Source: Clostridia bacterium
GTDB lineage: Bacteria; Bacillota; Clostridia; Christensenellales; Aristaeellaceae
Assembly (NCBI GenBank): GCA_017620115.1
Contig: JAFZRB010000044.1
Span: 1-11,843 of the forward strand
Direction: 5' to 3'
Length of the DNA: 11,843 nt
Below, piece after piece: positions 6,696-11,843 of this stretch. A program made the translations under genes and the position numbers. Numbering within the stretch: position 1 is the first letter of the stretch; each line of letters opens with the position of its first letter. The notes under the pieces are model-generated. The model had not been told where the DNA came from. It saw only the letters and a program-made list of their open reading frames with translations, and did no database searches.

Positions 6696-7205
6696 TTGCT
6701 GTTGGATGTTTCAAGAGCGTGCAGGGATCCGGGCCAGTCCTATCCGTTTAAAGCGGAGGCTGACATCGAGCCCATGACCGTTCTGGACGATCCCGTGCGC
6801 TTCACGAACGTGCGTCTTTCCGGCCAGATGACCGGCGCGGGCGAAGCGGTTCGCCTATCCGCGACCGTTGAGGCGGATGTCGAATCCCGCTGCGCGCTCT
6901 GTCTGGAACCGGTTAAGCAGCATCTTACAGCCGAGATCGACGCGCTGTTCGCGCGCGAACCCGATCCCGACGATCCCGACCAGTTTCCGCTGGAAGGTTA
7001 CAGGATCGAGACGAACGACGTAGCGAGGGAAGCGCTGCTGCTGGAGCTGCCGATGCGTTTTTTGTGCAGCGACTCCTGCAAAGGCATTTGCCCCACATGC
7101 GGAACCAATCGCAACATAGCACCCTGTACATGCCAGGAGGGCGGCGAACGCCAGAATCCCTTTTCGGCATTGAGCAAATTGCTGACAGAGGACGAGGAGG
7201 TGTAA
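6696..7205 (+). CDS. DUF177 (YceD) family zinc-ribbon-like protein, partner of rpmF
   Basis: DUF177/YceD proteins are encoded directly before rpmF in most bacteria and are linked to 23S rRNA or ribosome maturation; the exact role is unsettled. The 169-residue product begins MLLDVSR if TTG at 6696 is the start. This matches the usual N-terminus and has GAGGTGA at an ideal 5-base spacing. A GTG at 6687 is possible but overlaps that site. Conserved features are CALCLEPV (66-73) and the C-terminal cysteine cluster CSDSCKGICPTCGTN (124-138) with CTC (144-146). The gene is 2 bp from rpmF and shares its perfect promoter. Confidence 0.9.
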   Translation: MLLDVSRACRDPGQSYPFKAEADIEPMTVLDDPVRFTNVRLSGQMTGAGEAVRLSATVEADVESRCALCLEPVKQHLTAEIDALFAREPDPDDPDQFPLEGYRIETNDVAREALLLELPMRFLCSDSCKGICPTCGTNRNIAPCTCQEGGERQNPFSALSKLLTEDEEV

Positions 7206-7207
7206 CC

Positions 7208-7399
7208 ATGGCCGTACCGAAGGGGAAAACTTCTAAAGCGCGCAGGGATTCCCGCCGCGCTCAGAACTGGAAACTGGCTCTGCCCGGCATCGTCAAGTGC
7301 CCGCGCTGCCAGAAAATGAAGCTGGCCCACCGCGTTTGCAAGCATTGCGGTTACTACGATGGCCAGCAGGTGGTTAAGGTGGATGCCGAGACCAAGTGA
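7208..7399 (+). CDS. rpmF: 50S ribosomal protein L32
   Basis: L32 is a small protein of the large ribosomal subunit. The 63-residue product has the standard N-terminus MAVPKGKTSKARRDSRRA and the zinc-binding pairs CPRC (31-34) and CKHC (44-47), so it is the Cys-containing, zinc-binding form. The ATG at 7208 follows GGAGGTG, which overlaps the DUF177 stop region, so the two genes are probably translationally coupled. A long hairpin terminator follows within 20 bp. Confidence 0.97.
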   Translation: MAVPKGKTSKARRDSRRAQNWKLALPGIVKCPRCQKMKLAHRVCKHCGYYDGQQVVKVDAETK

Positions 7400-7414
7400 T
7401 GCACTGCAGACTGT

Positions 7415-7462
7415 AAGGGAGCGTCTCATACGAACGATTCGTCAGACGCGCCCTTCTTTTTT
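7415..7462 (+). terminator. Intrinsic terminator after rpmF
   Basis: AAGGG-A-GCGTCT (7415-7426) pairs with AGACGC-G-CCCTT (7444-7455) with one mismatch. An inner stem ACGAA/TTCGT lies in the loop. CTTTTTT follows at 7456-7462. Confidence 0.92.
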
Positions 7463-7472
7463 ATTCGCTGTT

Positions 7473-7599
7473 AGAGTGTGTTTCAAAAATCCCCGAGGCG
7501 CATTTTTGGCGTCTCAAGCTGCATTTCTGCGCCTAAAAACCTTGAACTGCAGCCTGATCCGCACGAAACTGCATCCTCCTGGATTTAGAAACACACTCT
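7473..7599. mobile_element. MITE-like non-coding element with 12-bp terminal inverted repeats
   Basis: The 127-bp element is bounded by AGAGTGTGTTTC (7473-7484) and its exact reverse complement (7588-7599). Similarity continues inward with AAATCC next to both ends. Inside, AGGCGCA and TGCGCCT form another inverted pair around 7496-7530, and blocks related to CTGCA and TTTTTGG recur. There is no ORF of note. No clear target-site duplication is visible in the flanks. It lies between the rpmF terminator and the GNAT gene. It could be a non-autonomous transposable element or a structured intergenic repeat. Confidence 0.6.
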
Positions 7600-7616
7600 G
7601 GAAACCGACGGTTTCC
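7600..7616. repeat. Short palindrome before the GNAT gene
   Basis: GGAAACCG-A-CGGTTTCC is a perfect 8-bp inverted repeat with a single central base. It directly abuts the MITE-like element and ends 11 bp before the GGGAGGG ribosome binding site. It could be an operator or an RNA hairpin; nothing in the sequence decides. Confidence 0.4.
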
Positions 7617-7638
7617 CTGATGAAGCGGGAGGGATATC

Positions 7639-8061
7639 ATGGATTACCATATCGGGCCCTGCACGAAGAGTGATGTCAGGGCCATCGCGGAGGGGCTGAA
7701 CGCCTACAACGCCGAACAGGTGCCGTTTACGCAGGCCAGGCCTTATGTGGATATGAGCCGGAAGATCGTCGATGAAAACGGAAAGATTATCGCCGGCTGC
7801 TGCGCGACGATGTACGGGTGGCATGTGCTCTATGTCGAGATCCTCTGGGTGGACGCGCTCTGGCGGCGCCAGGGGGTGGGGCGCTACCTGCTTCGCGCGG
7901 TCGAGGAAGAGGCGAAGCGGAAAGGCGCGTATCTCGTGCATCTGGATACATTTGATTTTCAGGCGCGGGCGTTTTATGAAAAGCAGGGCTACAGGCTGTT
8001 CGGAACGCTGGAAAACGTGCCGCAGGGACATGAACGGTACTATCTGCAAAAGCAGCTCTGA
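7639..8061 (+). CDS. GNAT family N-acetyltransferase
   Basis: The 140-residue protein has the GNAT fold signature: the acetyl-CoA loop RRQGVG (76-81) within motif A after the VEILWVDALW strand (66-75), and the C-terminal FYEKQGY (112-118) typical of motif B. It would transfer an acetyl group from acetyl-CoA to an amine. The substrate cannot be told from sequence. The ATG follows GGGAGGG by five bases. It sits 19 bp before the next gene, which has its own AGGAGG site, so the two probably form one transcript. No convincing promoter was found in the 176 bp upstream, which hold the MITE-like element and a palindrome. Confidence 0.92.
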   Translation: MDYHIGPCTKSDVRAIAEGLNAYNAEQVPFTQARPYVDMSRKIVDENGKIIAGCCATMYGWHVLYVEILWVDALWRRQGVGRYLLRAVEEEAKRKGAYLVHLDTFDFQARAFYEKQGYRLFGTLENVPQGHERYYLQKQL

Positions 8062-8080
8062 GCGGCGACAGGAGGATTTT

Positions 8081-8425
8081 ATGGATATGCAGGGTTATGA
8101 CCGCGAGGCCGCGGCGGCGTTCATGCTGCCGAAGCTGAACAAGGCGGAATTCAGGCCGATCGCCGCCGACGCCCCGGTCCTGGTGGCCCAGGCTATCGAC
8201 GCCGACTTCGCCTACATGAAAAGCGCGGGCATCCTCACGGAGGAAGGCCTCATGGGCGACGCCTATTACGATGACGACGACGCCTTCGAGTTCATCCTCG
8301 ACCACATGGCCAAAGCCCGCCGCGCGAAGGAGAAGGATATGGACGCCCTCGCGGCTTTCGTCGATCAGTATATGGAGCTGCAGGAGCAGTACCTCAGCGA
8401 AAGCGGCCTGCTGAGCTGGGACTGA
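8081..8425 (+). CDS. Acidic conserved-looking protein of unknown function (114 residues)
   Basis: No family is recognised. The 114-residue product is soluble-looking and acidic, mostly helical in appearance, with a DDDD run (64-67) after GDAYY and Trp113-Asp114 at the very end. There is no signal peptide, membrane segment or cysteine. The ATG has GGAGG five bases upstream, and G+C-rich codon use matches its neighbours, supporting a real gene. It follows the GNAT gene by 19 bp and is probably co-transcribed, so a role as a substrate or partner of the acetyltransferase is conceivable but only an inference. Confidence 0.8.
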   Translation: MDMQGYDREAAAAFMLPKLNKAEFRPIAADAPVLVAQAIDADFAYMKSAGILTEEGLMGDAYYDDDDAFEFILDHMAKARRAKEKDMDALAAFVDQYMELQEQYLSESGLLSWD

Positions 8426-8466
8426 GATCGCGCTTCCTTCGCGGCTGTTTTTGCGCTTCGGCGGGC

Positions 8467-8495
8467 TTGACAATTTCCCGCCGGGCTGTTATACT
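8467..8495 (+). promoter_or_regulatory. Strong sigma-A promoter of the ABC-F operon
   Basis: TTGACA (8467-8472), exactly 17 bp, TATACT (8490-8495). Transcription would start near 8502, giving a leader of roughly 210 nt before the ABC-F start codon. Such a long leader points to control after initiation. Confidence 0.9.
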
Positions 8496-8521
8496 GAAAC
8501 CGTAATTGGGAGAGAGGAGTG

Positions 8522-8610
8522 TGGCCAATGCGCAAATGACCGTCTGAATCGGGAACCGCGCCGCTTGTCGGCGCTGTGTCAGACGGGACAGGTGCGCTCA
8601 TTTTTGGCCA
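8522..8610 (+). promoter_or_regulatory. Leader RNA fold that includes the short ORF (candidate drug sensor)
   Basis: TGGCCAA (8522-8528) and AAATGA (8534-8539) together are the exact complement of TCATTTTTGGCCA (8598-8610), leaving TGCGC bulged: 13 bp that contain the start and stop codons of the mini-ORF. Nested inside are CCGTCTGA/TCAGACGG (8540-8547 with 8579-8586) and GCGCCG/CGGCGC (8558-8563 with 8569-8574). A ribosome on the mini-ORF would break the outer stem. Confidence 0.7.
8528..8539 (+). CDS. Three-codon leader ORF (M-R-K-stop) of the ABC-F attenuator
   Basis: ATG CGC AAA TGA is preceded by GAGAGGAG (8512-8519) at an ideal 8-base spacing, a ribosome binding site as good as those of the real genes. 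It is the first translatable ORF in the leader. Short leader ORFs are known before drug-inducible ABC-F and erm genes, where drug-stalled ribosomes change RNA folding. The peptide itself probably has no function. Its extreme shortness would suit drugs that stop ribosomes at initiation or the first bonds. Confidence 0.6.
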   Translation: MRK

Positions 8611-8653
8611 TATCCGGGCGGCTCAGGCCGCTTTGGTTGATTTGGCTGCAATC

Positions 8654-8684
8654 GGGCCGCGGAGTTCCGCGGTCCGCTTTTTTG
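8654..8684 (+). terminator. Attenuator terminator in the ABC-F leader
   Basis: GGGCCGCGG (8654-8662) pairs with CCGCGGTCC (8667-8675) around AGTT, with one G-U pair, and is followed by GCTTTTTT. It lies only 31 bp before the ABC-F start, between promoter and gene, so it must be read through for expression. An alternative partner for its left arm is GCGGC at 8618-8622, which also can pair locally with GCCGC at 8627-8631. Confidence 0.88.
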
Positions 8685-8714
8685 CGCCGCGCCCGTCGGA
8701 AAGCGGGGGAGACC

Positions 8715-10292
8715 ATGTCTGTGATTCAAATTGAAAACCTGTCGTTTACCTATCCGGGCAGCGCGTATCCGGTGTTTGAAGACTGTTCGTTCACCATGGA
8801 TACGGATTGGCGGCTGGGTCTTGTGGGCCGAAACGGCCGCGGCAAGACCACGCTCATGCGCCTGCTCGACGGCACGCTTACCGGCTCCGGCTCCATCACG
8901 GCATCGGTGTCGTTCGATTACTTTCCCTTCGCGTTTGATCTGAACCTTTCCGCCCGGCGGGCCATGAAGCGCGCCGTCGCGCCGTTTGAGGAGATGGAGG
9001 CCGAGATGGCGCGCCTGCTCGCTCAGGGCGAGGAGGGCGTTTCGGCCTGGGGCGAGCTGGAGCACGCCTACGCCGCGGCGGGCGGCTACGGGATCGACGC
9101 GGCTATCGAAAAGGAGGCGGGCGAGCTGGGCTTTCCGGCTTCGGAGTTGGAGCGGCCGGTCGCCTCGTTCAGCCCCGGCGAGCGCACGCGGCTCATGCTG
9201 GGCGCGATGTTCCTGCGGCGCAACCGTTTCCTGCTGATCGACGAGCCCACCAACCACCTCGACCGCGAAGGACGCGAGCGCGTGGCGGCGTATCTGAAGA
9301 GCAAGAAAGGTTTTTTGCTGGTGTCGCACGACCGCTGGTTCCTGGATCAGACGGTGGATCACATCTGCGCGCTGCACAAGACGGGCATGCACGTGGAGCA
9401 GGGCAACTATTCCAGCTACGCGGCCAATAAGGCCCGGCAGGACGCCTTTGAGCAGGAGCGCAACGAAAAGCTGCAGGGCGACATACGCCGCCTCACCGAG
9501 ACCGCGCGGGAGAAGGCGGCCTGGAGCGACCGCGTGGAGTCCGGCAAGATCGGCGGACACATTTACGACCGCGGCGCTGTGGGCCACAAGGCCGCGAAGA
9601 TGATGAAGCGCGCGCTGGCCATTGAGCGGCGCACTGAGGCCATGATCGAGGAGAAAAAGTCGCTGCTCAGGGATATCGAATACGCCTCATGGCTGACGCT
9701 GCATCCGCTAGAACATCCCGCGCGCGTGTTGGTGCGGCTTACGGACGCCGTGGCTGGCTACGACGGCCGCGCCGTGCTGGGGCCGATGAACCTCGAAATC
9801 GCGCAGGGCGAACGCGTGGCCGTGTCGGGCGGCAACGGGCAGGGCAAGAGCACGCTTTTGAAGCTCATACAGGGTATCCTGCCGCCCATGGGCGGGCGAG
9901 TGCACAGGGCCAGCGGGCTGGTGATCAGCGCGCTGCCGCAGCTGGCCGACGGCTGGAGCGGCACGCCCCGCGAGGTGGGCGAACGGGAGGGACTCGACCT
10001 GAGCTACTTCCTGATGCTGCTCAGGAAGCTGGATTTTCCCCGCGAGGCCTTCGAACGCGACATGACGGGCTTTTCCATGGGCCAGAAGAAGAAGGTGCTG
10101 CTGGCGGCCAGCATGGCGCGGCCGGCGCACCTGTACCTGTGGGACGAGCCGCTCAACTACATCGACCTGCCCTCGCGCGAGCAGGTCGAGAACATGCTGG
10201 CTGAAACGGACGCCACGCTGCTGTTCGTGGAGCACGACCGCCGCTTCGAGGAGCGCATTGCCACGCGGCGCATAGAGCTGAAGCGGAACTGA
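8715..10292 (+). CDS. Lsa/CplR-type ABC-F ribosome protection protein
   Basis: ABC-F proteins have two ATPase domains and no membrane part; they bind the ribosomal E site and displace PTC-bound antibiotics. In the 525-residue product, domain 1 has Walker A GRNGRGKTT (38-46), signature SFSPGER (151-157), Walker B with Glu177 and switch His205. The linker (about 235-330) carries GAVGHKAAKMMKR, typical of resistance ABC-Fs. Domain 2 has GGNGQGKST (372-380), a deviant signature FSMGQ (453-457), YLWDEPLNY with Glu478, and His507. MDTDWRLGLVGRNGRGKTT and LWDEPLNY closely recall Lsa(A), which confers resistance to lincosamides, streptogramin A and pleuromutilins. The start at 8715 has GGGGGAG upstream. 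Length is slightly above Lsa(A). The attenuator leader supports drug-inducible expression. The exact drug range is inference. Confidence 0.92.
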   Translation: MSVIQIENLSFTYPGSAYPVFEDCSFTMDTDWRLGLVGRNGRGKTTLMRLLDGTLTGSGSITASVSFDYFPFAFDLNLSARRAMKRAVAPFEEMEAEMARLLAQGEEGVSAWGELEHAYAAAGGYGIDAAIEKEAGELGFPASELERPVASFSPGERTRLMLGAMFLRRNRFLLIDEPTNHLDREGRERVAAYLKSKKGFLLVSHDRWFLDQTVDHICALHKTGMHVEQGNYSSYAANKARQDAFEQERNEKLQGDIRRLTETAREKAAWSDRVESGKIGGHIYDRGAVGHKAAKMMKRALAIERRTEAMIEEKKSLLRDIEYASWLTLHPLEHPARVLVRLTDAVAGYDGRAVLGPMNLEIAQGERVAVSGGNGQGKSTLLKLIQGILPPMGGRVHRASGLVISALPQLADGWSGTPREVGEREGLDLSYFLMLLRKLDFPREAFERDMTGFSMGQKKKVLLAASMARPAHLYLWDEPLNYIDLPSREQVENMLAETDATLLFVEHDRRFEERIATRRIELKRN

Positions 10293-10327
10293 CGGGCTGC
10301 CCGGCGACGGGAAGGAGGAGACGAGTT

Positions 10328-11257
10328 ATGGATTACAGCCGGAAAATCGCGGAAAGGCTGTGGAACCAGCCTGACAAGGGCGAGCTGGAAAGCCGCCGCG
10401 AGGAGACGTATATCGACGACATCATCCAGAAAGACCATATCGAGCGGAGGCTTCTCGAAAACCTCGAGGGCATCGAAACCGTGTTCGACGGCGGCGCGGG
10501 ATGCGGGCGCTTCTCCATTCTGCTGGCGAAGCGCGGCTGCCGCGTGACGCATTTCGACATCTCTCAGCCGATGATCGACAAGGCAAAAGCGCTGGCGGAG
10601 GCGGAAGGCGTGGCCGATCGGATCACCTTTGCGCGGGGCGCGCTGGAGGATCTGAGCGGTTATGCCGACGGCGCTTTCGACATGGCCGTGTCTTTCGACG
10701 CGCCCGTCTCCTACACTTACCCGAATCAGGAACGCGTCGTCGGCGAGCTGGCGCGCATCGCGAAAAAGAGGATCATGCTCAGCGTTTCCAGCCGCCTGGG
10801 CAGCCTGCCCTATCTGGCCAATCCCATCCAGAAGAACCAGTTTATCCTGGACGGGCGTTCCCGGGATCCCTTCGTGAAATGGCTGATCGCCAACAGGGAA
10901 AAGGCCGTGCGCGATTTCACATTCGACCGGCGCGGGGCCGAAAAGCTTCTGTCGGACGGCCTGATGGGCGGCGAGGCGGAAATCGCCGAGTACGAGCGCG
11001 GCGGGACGCCTTGGTGCATCACGTATACCTTCATGCCGGACGAGCTGGAGGCGCTCCTGCGCCGGTTCGGCGTGAAGAACATCCAAATGTCCGGGCCGGG
11101 CGCGTACGCGCGAACCGTTCCCAACGAAGTGCTGGTCAAAATCATGAACGATCCGCGCCAGAAGGCTGATTTCCTGGCGTTCTGCTATCGGTTCGACAGC
11201 GATCCCCATGTCTGCGGCATGGGCAAGGACAATCTGTTCGCCATGGGAGATCTGTGA
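10328..11257 (+). CDS. Class I SAM-dependent methyltransferase co-transcribed with the ABC-F gene
   Basis: The 309-residue protein has a Rossmann-type methyltransferase core: motif I VFDGGAGCGRFS (52-63), acidic residue Asp77 in THFDIS at the end of strand 2, GALEDL (104-109), and FDMAVSFDAPVSY (117-129) around motif IV. A C-terminal extension (about 195-309) has ITYTFMPDELEALLRRFGVK and ends near CGMGKDNLFAMGD. This layout is typical of small-molecule methyltransferases rather than Erm or Cfr. The substrate is not evident. The gene begins 35 bp after the ABC-F gene with AGGAGG, no terminator lies between, and two terminators follow. It thus shares the attenuated promoter and may contribute to antibiotic tolerance, which is inference. 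Confidence 0.88.
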   Translation: MDYSRKIAERLWNQPDKGELESRREETYIDDIIQKDHIERRLLENLEGIETVFDGGAGCGRFSILLAKRGCRVTHFDISQPMIDKAKALAEAEGVADRITFARGALEDLSGYADGAFDMAVSFDAPVSYTYPNQERVVGELARIAKKRIMLSVSSRLGSLPYLANPIQKNQFILDGRSRDPFVKWLIANREKAVRDFTFDRRGAEKLLSDGLMGGEAEIAEYERGGTPWCITYTFMPDELEALLRRFGVKNIQMSGPGAYARTVPNEVLVKIMNDPRQKADFLAFCYRFDSDPHVCGMGKDNLFAMGDL

Positions 11258-11261
11258 GGCG

Positions 11262-11281
11262 CCGGCGCGCCGCCGGTTTTT
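11262..11281 (+). terminator. First terminator of the ABC-F operon
   Basis: CCGGCG (11262-11267), loop CGC, CGCCGG (11271-11276), then TTTTT. It begins 5 bp after the methyltransferase stop. Confidence 0.8.
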
Positions 11282-11300
11282 CCCTGCCGCTTCTCAAAGC

Positions 11301-11338
11301 GAGGCCGTTTCACCCCGGCGGGTGGGACGGCCTTTTTG
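11301..11338 (+). terminator. Second terminator of the ABC-F operon
   Basis: AGGCCGT (11302-11308) pairs with ACGGCCT (11327-11333), with an inner CACCC/GGGTG stem, and TTTTT follows. With the hairpin 20 bp upstream it forms a tandem terminator. Confidence 0.88.
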
Positions 11339-11410
11339 CATGAAAAAGTCTGAAAGGGGGAAGTATGTGCATATCTGTCAAAATATCTTTTCAGCAAGGA
11401 GCATAATCGC

Positions 11411-11843
11411 ATGCGATTGAATACCACGCCGGACGAAGCCTGGGAAAAGAGCGAAGCGCCGCTGGACGACGAGGCGATGCAGCAGCATGCGCGGGCGCTG
11501 GCCGTTACGATGAACGCCGCGCGGCGCGCGCCGCTGATCCTGTGCCGGAAGGAGGCGTACCGCGCGGTTATGGCCGACGCGCGGCGGCTGGCCGGGGAAA
11601 CGGAGACGCTGTCCGCGCCGCTCGAATGGCTGTGCGAAAACGGGCGCGTGATCGATTCCCTGTTCGCCGCGCTCGTGCCGGAGCCGAACCGGCGCGCGAA
11701 GCTGCCGGCGCGGGAGGACGGCATGCCGCGCGTCCAGGCGCTGCTGGAGGAAATCGTGCGCCACAGCGGCGCGGCGCTGACGCCGGAGCGGCTCGCGGAC
11801 TGTCTGCGGGCCTTCGACGAGGTGCGCGCGCTGGAGATGGACG
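11411..11843 (+). CDS. N-terminus of a probable cyclic beta-1,2-glucan synthase-like (NdvB/GH94-type) protein (3' end missing)
   Basis: Translation from ATG 11411 stays open to the window edge (144 full codons). AAGGAG lies nine bases upstream. The visible part is soluble and Ala/Arg/Glu-rich. PLEWLCENGRVIDSLF and the later PRVQALLEEIVRHSGAALTPERL and CLRAFDEV resemble the N-terminal pattern of NdvB-like proteins (EWLLDNYYLIEEQ, then PRVY-x-LA-x-ELVAHTDGRLD and AYQ-x-V), as I recall them. These are very large membrane glycosyltransferase/phosphorylase fusions that make or remodel cyclic glucans. The catalytic parts are off the window, so the call rests on N-terminal resemblance only. The gene starts 72 bp after the tandem terminators; no clear promoter was found in that gap. 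Confidence 0.6.
   Translation, partial: MRLNTTPDEAWEKSEAPLDDEAMQQHARALAVTMNAARRAPLILCRKEAYRAVMADARRLAGETETLSAPLEWLCENGRVIDSLFAALVPEPNRRAKLPAREDGMPRVQALLEEIVRHSGAALTPERLADCLRAFDEVRALEMD

Noticed and set aside
8426..8460. Possible terminator after the 114-residue protein (GCGC/GCG stem before GTTTTTG)
   Set aside because: The stem is only about four base pairs with poor geometry; not enough to call.
8598..9587. Leftward open frame of 329 codons opposite the ABC-F gene
   Set aside because: The plus strand has all ABC-F motifs; the antisense product is Arg/Ala/His-rich without a domain.
10293..10327. Possible terminator between the ABC-F and methyltransferase genes
   Set aside because: There is no T-run and no adequate stem; the gap holds only a ribosome binding site.

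Overview
The window looks like chromosomal DNA of a G+C-rich, spore-forming Clostridia-type Firmicute, possibly a gut anaerobe. The reasons are a SpoIIP-family sporulation amidase, a sigma-G-like promoter, strong AGGAGG ribosome binding sites, an Lsa-type ABC-F protein, the DUF177-rpmF pair, and secreted proteins with cell-wall-type repeats. Genus cannot be set from this window.

Left part (1-6480). A 5'-truncated rightward gene encodes exact 57-bp tandem repeats with a CxxC/His pattern. It ends at a strong hairpin terminator and converges on a block of six leftward genes. In transcription order these are tgt (queuosine tRNA modification), yajC and secG (Sec translocase accessory subunits), a DUF1614 membrane protein overlapping spoIIP by 4 bp, and a secreted protein with two Ig-like modules and seven cell-surface-type repeats. 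tgt, yajC and secG each have their own sigma-A-like promoter. The DUF1614-spoIIP pair has a sigma-G-like promoter that lies against a perfect 10-bp hairpin containing the gene's own Shine-Dalgarno sequence.

Middle part (6480-8425). A divergent promoter region separates tgt from a DUF177 (YceD)-rpmF (ribosomal protein L32) operon driven by a perfect consensus TTGACA-17-TATAAT promoter. After the rpmF terminator comes a 127-bp element with 12-bp terminal inverted repeats (MITE-like). It is followed by a GNAT acetyltransferase and an acidic 114-residue protein of unknown function.

Right part (8426-11843). A strong promoter starts a roughly 210-nt leader holding a three-codon ORF (M-R-K-stop), a long-range pairing that includes this ORF, and an intrinsic terminator. 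This is the layout of a ribosome-mediated attenuator. It precedes an Lsa/CplR-type ABC-F ribosome protection protein and a SAM-dependent methyltransferase 35 bp downstream, closed by two tandem terminators. The window ends in the 5' part of a large gene that resembles the N-terminus of cyclic beta-1,2-glucan synthase (NdvB-like) proteins.

The two most rewarding places are the attenuated ABC-F/methyltransferase operon and the sporulation promoter/hairpin in front of DUF1614-spoIIP.
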